From CAIWHR01 sp963734575 (GTDB lineage Bacteria; Pseudomonadota; Gammaproteobacteria; Burkholderiales; Casimicrobiaceae): a DNA stretch of 64,000 bases. How positions within the stretch are numbered: the first letter of the stretch is position 1; each line of letters begins with the position of its first letter. The stretch is taken from contig CAVTHT010000004.1 of NCBI GenBank assembly GCA_963734575.1, forward strand, positions 310,001 through 374,000, read 5' to 3'. Below are positions 47,912 to 55,778 of this stretch, in pieces. Below the pieces are notes generated by a model. The model saw only the letters and a program-made list of their open reading frames with translations. It did no database searches and was not told the origin of the DNA. A program made the position numbers and the translations under genes.

Positions 47912-48659
47912 TCACTGCGCTGCCGGGGCAATCACCGCGCCATCGACGCCGCTGTCGCGAAGCAGGCGTGCGGCGAGTCCCGATGCCTTCGCATGTTCGA
48001 TGAACTCGGTGACGAAACGATGCGCGCCGAGGCGGCCTTTGGGGACGCCGGCGGCCTGGCGGATCACCATGAAGTTGCCGTCCATGACACGCAGGCCCGA
48101 CGTGGCCGCGGCCGCGGCGACCAGCGGCTGCTTGACGCCTCCCACGGCGTCGAGGCCTTCGCTCATGAAGAGGTCGATCGCGGCGCGCGAGCTTGGCGCG
48201 CGCACCAGCTCGGCGTGCTGCACTTGCCGCGTCAGGAAGAGATCGTACGCAGTCTTCGCGCCGACCGCGATGCGCACGCCCGGTCGATCGACGTCGTCCA
48301 CGGTGCGCAGCGGGGAATCGGCACGGACCATGTACGTGCCCTCGATGTGCACGTAGGCCGTCGTGAATTCGATATCCAGGGCCCGCTCCGCGTCGATCGC
48401 GAGGAAGCCGAGCTCCCAGGCATCGTTCTTCACGGCGTCGGCGAGCTTGCCGGCGGTTTCGTAGGTGACGAATTCGATGCGGCACGCCGGCGCGGCCGGC
48501 GAGTTCGCGCGCGAGCGCCGGTCCGATGCCACGCAATTCGCCGCGCGCATCGCGCTGGACGATCACCGGGTTGCCGAGATTGATGCCGACGCGCATGACG
48601 CCGTGCGGAGCGAGCTCCGCCGCGAGCTGGGGGGAGACTGCGGAGTGAGATGTTGTCAT
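47912..48659 (-). CDS. Family 3-like solute-binding protein without signal peptide (frameshifted near 48500)
   Basis: About 248 residues. MTTSHSAVSPQLAAELAPHG, VMRVGINLGNPVIVQRDARG and ELRGIGPALARELA form the usual start of an amino-acid-type binding protein, then past a plus-one break near 48500: IEFVTYETAGKLADAVKNDA, WELGFLAIDAERALDIEFTT, AYVHIEGTYMVRADSPLRTV, GVRIAVGAKTAYDLFLTRQV and DAVGGVKQPLVAAAAATSGL. The fold matches periplasmic binding proteins, but the N-terminus is hydrophilic with no signal peptide, and no permease or ATPase gene is near. It may be a cytoplasmic ligand-binding protein. Confidence 0.75.
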
Positions 48660-48753
48660 CGCACCAGCATACAACAGCAGCCGACGGTGCTCGTGTGGCG
48701 CCTGCAACACCGGCGACGCTGCACCGGCGCGCGCGGGGCCGCGTCGCAGTGGG

Positions 48754-50277
48754 CTACGTCCAGAAGGGACGCGTTCGCGCGAATTTCTTCCACGCGCGCT
48801 CGAGGCGACGGCGGAGGGCGCTTTCCGCCGCATTCGCATCACCGGCCAATGCGCTCGCGACCGATGCTTTCTCGTCTGCAGTGGCGCCCGGCAGCGATTG
48901 CATCAGGGAACGGGCCATGGCGAGATCGTTCAGCCCGCCGAGCACGTCCTGGACTTTCGAGAGGCGCCGCAGGAACCGCTCCGCACGCTTGCGCCGGTAG
49001 ATGCCCGCGAAGAATTCGCCGAGATAGCGCAGCTTCTTGGCTTCGATCCGCACGCGGTGCCGCTGTTCGCCGGTCATTGCATCGATGTTGTCGGTGTGCT
49101 CGCATAACCGTTGCAGCGTCCTGTCCAGCAGCTTGCGGCCAGCGCGCGCGCCGCGTGGCTTCCCGTGTGCAGCGACGGCCGCGCGCTGGTTTTCGATGAC
49201 CCACCCCAGCGCCAGGATCATTCGCTGGAACCGGCGGCTATCCAGCGCCTGCAGCAGCTTGCGATGGCTGTCGTTTCGAGCCCGCGCGATGCGCTCATCG
49301 ATCGTGGTCGCAGGAAGTGGCTCTTGCGCCGGCCCGCGCAGCCCAGGCCAGGTCTCGGCTTGGAGCACGTCCCAGTCGCGCACGTTGCCGAGCGTGTTCC
49401 ACAGCCACTTCAGCTCCCGTTCCAGCCGCGGCGAGAACGTCGGAAGGCCAGCTGACTTCGCCATCGCGGTCGTCACCCGCAGGCGGCGCACGCCCACGCG
49501 CAACTGGTGCACGAAATCGGCGTCGGCCGCGATGCGGCAGCCTTCGATGTTGCTCTCGATCTGCCCCAAAGCCTCGGTCGCAGCGGCCACCGCCAGCGCT
49601 GCAGCACTGCTGCCGCGGTTCGCTGTCGTGAGTGCGCGCGCCTTGCGCGGCGGCGCGGACGTGCCCGTCAGGAGGGCATAGCCGCGCTCCGCCTTCGTGG
49701 CGACGAGAACGCGCAGGCGAGGGATCTCCGATACGAGCGCGAAGGCGAGCTCGTAGATACGCCGGATGTCGCCCGACTCGAGCTCCAGCTCGATCTCGCA
49801 TATCGGCAACGCTGCACGGTCCGACCGCTCGACGACGAGGCTGCCATCGTCGCGCGCCAGCTCCGCGACGGTTCCGTCCTCGAAGCGCAGGCGATGCGTG
49901 ATGCGGAGCACCTCGGACCGGAACAAGGGCTGGACATCTGCGTCGAGATCGATGCCGAGTTTCGCCCCGGCGGCGACCGCATCTCCCAGCCGGGGCTCGT
50001 TTTTGGAGACCGGTGTTTCGAACTCCTGGCGTGTCGCGTTCGATGGCGTGGCGAGCTTTACCGTCTGCACCCAGGCATTGCCATTCCACCGCGTGCGCAA
50101 ACCGATCCCCGCTTTCCGCAGGGACTGCGACGGCGTGTCCCAGTAGGTCGACAGGAGGTGGTGCTCCGCCGGTGCAGACACCTGCACATCGGCGAGAGCG
50201 TGCGCATGCGCCAGCCGCGCGAGGGCGGCGGGCGTTGCAGCCAGCCGGAGCTCGGTCTCGAGGGGCGGATTCTTCAT
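48754..50277 (-). CDS. CYTH-CHAD domain protein, inorganic triphosphatase-like
   Basis: A 507-residue protein like E. coli YgiF. The N-terminal CYTH domain (about 1-205) opens with the ExExR signature, Glu7-Glu9-Arg11 (PPLETELRLA), and continues with STYWDTPSQSLRKAGIGLRT and ICEIELELESGD, charged residues lining the triphosphate tunnel. The C-terminal CHAD domain (about 215-500) is helical with conserved His/Arg: DFVHQLRVGVRRLRVTTAMA, NVRDWDVLQ, HRVRIEAKKLRYLGEFFAGI and VQDVLGGLNDLAMARSL. CHAD domains bind polyphosphate. It is divergent from the Pho-controlled pstS, 268 bases away, which fits a link with phosphate storage. Frame intact. Confidence 0.9.
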   Translation of the reverse strand: MKNPPLETELRLAATPAALARLAHAHALADVQVSAPAEHHLLSTYWDTPSQSLRKAGIGLRTRWNGNAWVQTVKLATPSNATRQEFETPVSKNEPRLGDAVAAGAKLGIDLDADVQPLFRSEVLRITHRLRFEDGTVAELARDDGSLVVERSDRAALPICEIELELESGDIRRIYELAFALVSEIPRLRVLVATKAERGYALLTGTSAPPRKARALTTANRGSSAAALAVAAATEALGQIESNIEGCRIAADADFVHQLRVGVRRLRVTTAMAKSAGLPTFSPRLERELKWLWNTLGNVRDWDVLQAETWPGLRGPAQEPLPATTIDERIARARNDSHRKLLQALDSRRFQRMILALGWVIENQRAAVAAHGKPRGARAGRKLLDRTLQRLCEHTDNIDAMTGEQRHRVRIEAKKLRYLGEFFAGIYRRKRAERFLRRLSKVQDVLGGLNDLAMARSLMQSLPGATADEKASVASALAGDANAAESALRRRLERAWKKFARTRPFWT

Positions 50278-50478
50278 GTATGAACCGAGGCGATCGACGC
50301 ACCGTGGAATGCCGGGCTCGTCATGTGGGTCGGGTCCTATGAGGTGCCTTGTCCGGCACCTTTGACCGGCGCCGCAGGCATGAAGATACGCTTTTCGTTT
50401 TGCTCTTCGCCGTGGCGATCTTTGATTTCACGCCCGGCTCGGCGAGGTCGCGGCACGCGGGTCGATCCGGCCCACGCG

Positions 50479-50497
50479 CTGTCATGAAGCTGTAACA
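50479..50497 (+). promoter_or_regulatory. Pho box (PhoB-binding site) before pstS
   Basis: CTGTCATGAAGCTGTAACA matches the consensus CTGTCATANATCTGTCACA, with two direct 7-base repeats (CTGTCAT and CTGTAAC) separated by 4 bases. It ends 48 bases before the pstS ATG. It should act as the activator site replacing a -35 element. Confidence 0.87.
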
Positions 50498-50545
50498 ACC
50501 AAGGCGAACAATCAGCATCGTCCACAGGCGGAAAAGGAATCCACG

Positions 50546-51589
50546 ATGCGCAAGGGCATGATTCGCGGTCTCATGGCAGGTGCAGTCCTCGGCTTCGGCA
50601 CGGCCTCGGCCGTTGCTGCAGACATCACCGGCGCAGGGGCCACCTTCCCGTTCCCGATCTATGCGAAATGGGCGGAAGCCTACAAGCAGAAGACCGGGAT
50701 CGGGATGAACTACCAGTCGATCGGCTCCGGCGCAGGCATCAAGCAGATCCAGGCGAAGACCGTGGATTTCGGCGCGTCGGACATGCCGCTCAAGCAGGAC
50801 GACCTCGCCAAGGCGGGCCTGATGCAGTTTCCCGCGATCATCGGCGGCATCGTGCCCGTCGTGAACCTCGATGGCATCGCGCCAGGACAAATGAAGCTGA
50901 CGGGTGCAGTGCTGGCGGACATCTATCTCGGCAAGATCAAGAAGTGGAACGACAAGCCGATCGCGGATCTGAATCCGGGCCTCAAGCTGCCGGGCGAGAA
51001 CGTCACCGTGGTGCGACGTTCCGATGGATCGGGCACCACCTTCATCTGGACCGATTACCTTTCCAAGGCAAGCCCAGAGTGGAAGGAGAAGGTGGGATCG
51101 AGCACCGCCGTGTCGTGGCCCGAAGGCGTGGGCGGCAAGGGCAACGAGGGCGTCGCTTCGTACGTGCAGCGCATCAAGGGCTCGATCGGCTATGTCGAGT
51201 ATGCGTACGCCAAGCGCAACAAGATGTCGCATGCGCTGGTTCGCAACAAGGACGGCCAGTATCCCGCGGCCGACGATTCAACCTTCCAGGCGGCCGCGTC
51301 GCATGCGGATTGGAAAAACGCGCCCGGGTTCTATCAGATCCTGACGGATCAGCCGGGCAAGGACAGCTGGCCCATCACCGGCGCGAGTTTCATCCTGCTC
51401 CATAGCGCGTCGGCCAGACCCGAAACGGCGCAGCAGGTGCTGAAGTTCTTCGACTGGGCGTTTCGGAATGGTCAGAAGATGGCGGAGGAACTCGACTACG
51501 TGCCGTTGCCGTCGAACGTCGTGGCGCTCGTCGAGGACGCGTGGAGGGGCCAAGTCAAGGACACGGCCGGCAAGGCGCTCTGGAACTGA
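50546..51589 (+). CDS. pstS: Phosphate ABC transporter substrate-binding protein
   Basis: Periplasmic phosphate-binding protein of 347 residues (346 in E. coli). Signal peptide MRKGMIRGLMAGAVLGFGTA with cleavage after SAVAA. The mature protein starts DITGAGATFPFPIYAKWAEA, the typical phosphate-binding loop, followed by GSGAGIKQIQAKTVDFGASD and VVRRSDGSGTTFIWTDYLSK (second ligand loop, Arg/Ser/Thr). First gene of a seven-gene Pho locus, and behind a Pho box; should be strongly induced by phosphate starvation. Confidence 0.96.
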   Translation: MRKGMIRGLMAGAVLGFGTASAVAADITGAGATFPFPIYAKWAEAYKQKTGIGMNYQSIGSGAGIKQIQAKTVDFGASDMPLKQDDLAKAGLMQFPAIIGGIVPVVNLDGIAPGQMKLTGAVLADIYLGKIKKWNDKPIADLNPGLKLPGENVTVVRRSDGSGTTFIWTDYLSKASPEWKEKVGSSTAVSWPEGVGGKGNEGVASYVQRIKGSIGYVEYAYAKRNKMSHALVRNKDGQYPAADDSTFQAAASHADWKNAPGFYQILTDQPGKDSWPITGASFILLHSASARPETAQQVLKFFDWAFRNGQKMAEELDYVPLPSNVVALVEDAWRGQVKDTAGKALWN

Positions 51590-51626
51590 TCCCCGGCACG
51601 ATCGGAGCGCCATTGCGTGGCGCGCC

Positions 51627-51655
51627 CGGCGGCCGGTCATGTCGACCGGCCGTCG
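51627..51655 (+). other. Stem-loop between pstS and pstC
   Basis: CGGCGGCCGGTC (51627-51638) pairs with GACCGGCCGTCG (51644-51655) with one G-T wobble and a 5-base loop. No T-run follows. Such intercistronic hairpins after a binding-protein gene protect the upstream mRNA from 3' decay and raise the binding protein over the permease. Confidence 0.65.
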
Positions 51656-51668
51656 CGTTGGCGAAGGT

Positions 51669-52691
51669 ATGATGGCGTCCCACATTGGCATCGACGGCAC
51701 GGTGATTCTCGACGCTCCATCCGTCGCTGGCGACCGGCTGCGTACGCCGGAGCCGCGCGCCCCCGGCCACTGGCAGGACCGGTTGTTCGAGCGCGTCACG
51801 CAGGCGTTCGCCCTGCTCGTGCTGGTCATGCTCGCCGCCATTCTCGTCGCGCTCGGCATCGGCGCCGTGCCCGCGTTGGAGAAGTTCGGCGTCGCGTTCT
51901 TCTTCACCAACGCATGGAATCCGGTCACGATGAACTTCGGCGCGGCGGCGCCGATCTTCGGCACGCTCGTGACGTCCGCCATCGCGCTAGTCCTCGGCGT
52001 GCCCGTGAGCTTCGGGATCGCGGTGTTCCTCACCGAGATGTGTCCGGCGAGCCTGAAGCGCCCGCTCGGCACCGCGATCGAGTTGCTCGCGGCGATCCCA
52101 TCGATCATCTACGGGATGTGGGGCTTGTTCGTATTCGCCCCCGTGTTCGCCGACCACGTGCAGCCGTGGCTGACCCGGGCGTTCGGTGACCTGTGGATCC
52201 TGGGGCCGCTGTTCCGCGGCGCACCCACAGGGATCGGGATCCTGTCGGCGGGCATCATCCTCGCCGTGATGATCATCCCGTTCATTGCATCGGTGATGCG
52301 CGACGTGTTCGAGGTCGTACCGCCCGTGCTGAAGGAATCCGCGTACGGTCTCGGGGCGACGACCTGGGAGGTCGTGCGCAACATCGTGCTTCCCTATGCG
52401 CGCGTTGGCGTGATCGGCGGCGTGATGCTGGGCCTCGGGCGTGCACTGGGCGAAACCATGGCCGTCACGTTCGTCATCGGCAACGCGTACAAGATCAGTG
52501 CGTCGCTGTTCGAGCCCGGCAATTCCATTGCGTCCGCACTGGCCAACGAATTCAACGAGGCCGCCGATCCGGTGCATAGCGCCGCGTTGATCTCGCTCGG
52601 GCTGGTGCTCTTCCTGCTGACGTTCGTCGTGCTCGCGTTCTCGCGGCTGCTGCTGGCGCAGCTCGCCAAGGCCGAGGGACAGAAGACCTGA
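51669..52691 (+). CDS. pstC: Phosphate ABC transporter permease PstC
   Basis: Inner-membrane permease of 340 residues. ATG 51669 has AAGG just upstream; ATG 51639 lies inside the preceding hairpin and is unlikely. Helices: VTQAFALLVLVMLAAILVAL, GTLVTSAIALVLGVPVSFGI, IELLAAIPSIIYGMWGLFVF. The EAA loop that docks PstB is ESAYGLGATTWEVVRNIVLP. The tail LISLGLVLFLLTFVVLAFSR is the last helix. It forms the channel with PstA. Confidence 0.93.
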   Translation: MMASHIGIDGTVILDAPSVAGDRLRTPEPRAPGHWQDRLFERVTQAFALLVLVMLAAILVALGIGAVPALEKFGVAFFFTNAWNPVTMNFGAAAPIFGTLVTSAIALVLGVPVSFGIAVFLTEMCPASLKRPLGTAIELLAAIPSIIYGMWGLFVFAPVFADHVQPWLTRAFGDLWILGPLFRGAPTGIGILSAGIILAVMIIPFIASVMRDVFEVVPPVLKESAYGLGATTWEVVRNIVLPYARVGVIGGVMLGLGRALGETMAVTFVIGNAYKISASLFEPGNSIASALANEFNEAADPVHSAALISLGLVLFLLTFVVLAFSRLLLAQLAKAEGQKT

Positions 52692-52703
52692 TCCGATCCT
52701 TCC

Positions 52704-53543
52704 ATGACGCTCTACCATCGCCGCCGGCTGCTCAATCGCTTCAACCTCGTCGTCTCCGCCTTGACGATGGCCCTCGGCATGGCTGCGCTGCTGTGGATCC
52801 TTTCGGTGCTGTTCCTGCGCGGATTCGCGGCGCTGTCGCCGACGCTGTTCACGCAGACCACGCCGCCGCCGGGATCGGCGGGCGGCCTCGCCAACGCGAT
52901 CTTCGGCAGCGTCGCGATCGTCGGCATGGCGACCTTCATCAGCACGCCGATCGGGATCCTCGCCGGCATCTACCTCGCCGAATACGGCAAGCAGGGGTGG
53001 GTGGCGCGATTCACGCGATTCATCAACGACATCCTGCTCTCGGCGCCGTCGATCGTGATCGGCCTTTTCGTGTACACCGTCTACGTCGTCAGGACGCAGC
53101 ACTTCTCGGGGTGGGCGGGCTCCTTCGCTCTGGCGCTCATCGCCATACCCGTCGTCGTCCGCACCACGGAGAACATGCTGGTCCTGGTGCCGGCGAGCCT
53201 GCGGGAGGCCGCCGTCGCGCTCGGGGCGCCGATGTGGAAGGTCATCCTGATGGTCACGCTGCGCGCCGTGCGCGGCGGCGTCATCACGGGCATCCTCCTT
53301 GCCGTCGCGCGCATCTCCGGAGAGACCGCGCCGCTGCTCTTCACCGCGCTCAACAACCAGTTCTGGAGCGCCGACATGAACGCGCCGATGGCCAACCTCC
53401 CCGTGGTGATCTTCCAGTTCGCGATGAGTCCGTTCGAGGAATGGCAGCAACTCGCGTGGGCCGCGGCACTGCTCATCACCGGCGCGGTCCTGATCATCAA
53501 CATACTTGCCCGGACGCTGCTGCGGCAGCGCGGTGCGCGATAG
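52704..53543 (+). CDS. pstA: Phosphate ABC transporter permease PstA
   Basis: Second permease, 279 residues. FNLVVSALTMALGMAALLWI is helix 1; GSVAIVGMATFISTPIGILA, FINDILLSAPSIVIGLFVYT and WAGSFALALIAIPVVVRTTE follow. The EAA loop is EAAVALGAPMWKVILMVTLR, and ISGETAPLLFTALNNQFW is family-typical. It starts 12 bases after the pstC stop. Confidence 0.94.
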   Translation: MTLYHRRRLLNRFNLVVSALTMALGMAALLWILSVLFLRGFAALSPTLFTQTTPPPGSAGGLANAIFGSVAIVGMATFISTPIGILAGIYLAEYGKQGWVARFTRFINDILLSAPSIVIGLFVYTVYVVRTQHFSGWAGSFALALIAIPVVVRTTENMLVLVPASLREAAVALGAPMWKVILMVTLRAVRGGVITGILLAVARISGETAPLLFTALNNQFWSADMNAPMANLPVVIFQFAMSPFEEWQQLAWAAALLITGAVLIINILARTLLRQRGAR

Positions 53544-53560
53544 GGGCTGCCGTGCTGACC

Positions 53561-54352
53561 ATGGACGTACCGGCACGTGCAGCACCGCAGGGCGTTGGCG
53601 TCGCGCGTATGTCGATCCGGCATCTGGATTTCTTCTACGGCCGCTTCCAGGCCCTCAAGGACATCCATCTCGACATCGCGGAGCATCGCGTGACCGCGTT
53701 CATCGGGCCTTCCGGCTGCGGCAAGTCGACGCTGCTGCGCACCATGAACCGCATGTATTCGCTATACCCCGGGCAGCGCGCGGTCGGCGAGATCGTGTTC
53801 AACGGCCGCAACATCCTGGATCGCGGCATCGATTTGAACCTCCTGCGCGCCAAGGTCGGGATGGTGTTCCAGAAGCCGACGCCGTTCCCGATGTCGATCT
53901 ACGACAACATCGCCTTTGGCGTGCGGCTCTACGAGCGCCTGTCCGCACGCGAGATGGACGAGCGGGTCGAATGGGCGCTGACCAAGGCGGCGATGTGGAA
54001 CGAGGCCAAGGACAAGCTGAAGCAGAGCGGCATGGCACTCTCCGGAGGCCAGCAACAGCGGCTGTGCATCGCGCGTGCCGTCGCGGTGAAACCCGAGGTG
54101 CTGCTGATGGACGAGCCCACGTCGGCGCTCGATCCCATCTCGACGGCCAAGATCGAGGAGCTCATCACCGAGCTCAAGCAGGAGTACACGATCGCCATGG
54201 TCACGCATAACATGCAGCAGGCCGCGCGCGTTTCCGATCTCACGGGGTACATGTACCTCGGCGAGCTGGTCGAGTTCGGCGCGACCGACGAGCTCTTCCT
54301 GCGCCCGGCGCGCAGGGAGACCGAGGACTACATCACCGGCCGGTTCGGCTGA
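53561..54352 (+). CDS. pstB: Phosphate ABC transporter ATP-binding protein PstB
   Basis: ATPase of the Pst importer, 263 residues. Walker A is GPSGCGKST, the Q-loop VGMVFQKPTPFPMS, signature LSGGQQQRLCIARAVAVKPE, Walker B LLMDEPTSALDP, H-loop AMVTHNMQQA. ATG 53561 is used; GTG 53552 is in frame three codons upstream. The C-terminus RRETEDYITGRFG is that of PstB. Confidence 0.95.
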   Translation: MDVPARAAPQGVGVARMSIRHLDFFYGRFQALKDIHLDIAEHRVTAFIGPSGCGKSTLLRTMNRMYSLYPGQRAVGEIVFNGRNILDRGIDLNLLRAKVGMVFQKPTPFPMSIYDNIAFGVRLYERLSAREMDERVEWALTKAAMWNEAKDKLKQSGMALSGGQQQRLCIARAVAVKPEVLLMDEPTSALDPISTAKIEELITELKQEYTIAMVTHNMQQAARVSDLTGYMYLGELVEFGATDELFLRPARRETEDYITGRFG

Positions 54353-54365
54353 GCAGGAGGGCACG

Positions 54366-55073
54366 ATGGAGCACACCCACAAGCAATTCGACGCAGAGAT
54401 GGAGCTCATTCGCACGGGCGTGCTCTCGATGGGTGGCCTGGTCGAGGCGCAGGTCGGCCGCGCGATCGAGGCACTGTCCACGGACGCCGACACGGCGGCC
54501 CTGATCGACAAGGTCGGCGCCGACGAGCAGCGCATCAACGAGCAGCAGATGCGCATGGACGAGCAGTGCAGCCAGATCATCGCGCGGCGGCAGCCCGCTG
54601 CCGTGGATCTTCGGACGATCCTGACCATCACCAAGATCGTCAACGACCTCGAGCGCGTCGGCGACGAGGCCAAGAAGATCGCGTACAAGGGCGCCCAGGC
54701 GCACCGCAACGACGGGCTGGCGCAGGTGCGGTTCTTCGACGTGGGGCGTACGGCCCAGCAGACGCGCGAAATGCTGCAGATGGCGCTCGATGCATTCGCG
54801 CGCCTCGATCTCAAGGCGGCGGCCAGCGTGATCGACCGGGACGAGGCCATCGATGCAGCGTTCTCGTCGATCCTGCGCCAGCTCATCAGCTACATGATGG
54901 AAGATCCGCGCACCATCAGCAGCGCGCTCGAGATCGTCTTCGTCGCGAAGTCCATCGAGCGCATCGGCGACCACGCGAAGAACATCGCGGAGGCCGTCGT
55001 GCAGATGGTGAAGGGGAAGGACGTGCGGCACGCGTCGTTCGAGCAGATCCGCGCGGAGGTCGAGGGGCAATGA
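54366..55073 (+). CDS. phoU: PhoU, negative regulator of the Pho signal
   Basis: A 235-residue all-helical metal-binding protein (241 in E. coli) with two three-helix bundles. Repeated E/DxxxD metal motifs: KIVNDLERVGDEAKKIAYKG in the first bundle and KSIERIGDHAKNIAEAVVQM in the second. AGGAGGG lies just before ATG 54366. It links PstSCAB activity to PhoR, keeping PhoR in phosphatase mode when phosphate is plentiful. Its stop overlaps the phoB start. Confidence 0.95.
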   Translation: MEHTHKQFDAEMELIRTGVLSMGGLVEAQVGRAIEALSTDADTAALIDKVGADEQRINEQQMRMDEQCSQIIARRQPAAVDLRTILTITKIVNDLERVGDEAKKIAYKGAQAHRNDGLAQVRFFDVGRTAQQTREMLQMALDAFARLDLKAAASVIDRDEAIDAAFSSILRQLISYMMEDPRTISSALEIVFVAKSIERIGDHAKNIAEAVVQMVKGKDVRHASFEQIRAEVEGQ

Positions 55074-55765
55074 CGTCGAGCGCGCTCGTGGTCGAGGACG
55101 AGCCCGCGATCCTCGAGCTGCTGTCGGTTCACCTGCGCGATGCCGGCTACGACGTGCGCGGCGCCGCGGATGCGGAGCAGGCGGCGACGCTGTTGCGCGA
55201 AGAGCTGCCCGATCTCGTGCTGCTCGACTGGATGCTGCCCGGGCAATCGGGCCTCGCCCTCGCGAAGCAGCTGCGAGCCGATGCCCGCACGCGCGATCTT
55301 CCGATCATCATGGTCACGGCGCGGTCGGACGAGGCCGACAAGGTTGCAGGACTGGAGGCGTGGGTCGACGACTACGTGACCAAGCCCTTCTCGCCGCGTG
55401 AGCTCAAGGCGCGCATCAAGGCCGTGATGCGGCGCCGCGCGCCGGAAGCTGCGCAGGAGGCACTCTCCGCCGGCAGGATTCGTCTCGATCCCGTCGCACA
55501 CCGCGTGACGGTCGGGGATCGCGAAATCGCGCTCGGCCCCACCGAATTTCGGCTGCTGCAGTTTCTGCTGGCGCGTCCGGACCGCGTGCATACCCGGGCG
55601 CAGCTCCTCGACCAGGTCTGGGGCGATCACGTGTACATCGAGGAGCGCACCGTGGACGTGCACATCCGCCGCCTGCGCCGTGCGCTCGAGCCATTCGGCC
55701 AGGATGGCGCCATCGAAACCGTACGCGGCACCGGCTACCGCTTGAGCGCCGCCGGGGCACGCTAG
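55070..55765 (+). CDS. phoB: Phosphate regulon response regulator PhoB
   Basis: Response regulator of 231 residues (229 in E. coli). ATG 55070 overlaps the phoU stop (ATGA). Receiver: VVEDEPAILELLSVHLRDAG, phospho-acceptor Asp53 (LVLLDWMLPG), Thr/Ala in IIMVTARS, Lys in YVTKPFS. Winged-helix DNA-binding domain: ALGPTEFRLLQFLLARPDRV, RAQLLDQVWGDHVYIEERTV and DVHIRRLRRALEPFG. One oddity is GLEAWVDDYVTKPFS where relatives have GLExGADDYxTKPFS: two small residues are replaced by Trp-Val, which a compensating pair of base errors could explain. Confidence 0.95.
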   Translation: MTSSALVVEDEPAILELLSVHLRDAGYDVRGAADAEQAATLLREELPDLVLLDWMLPGQSGLALAKQLRADARTRDLPIIMVTARSDEADKVAGLEAWVDDYVTKPFSPRELKARIKAVMRRRAPEAAQEALSAGRIRLDPVAHRVTVGDREIALGPTEFRLLQFLLARPDRVHTRAQLLDQVWGDHVYIEERTVDVHIRRLRRALEPFGQDGAIETVRGTGYRLSAAGAR

Positions 55766-55778
55766 CGCAGCAGCACGC

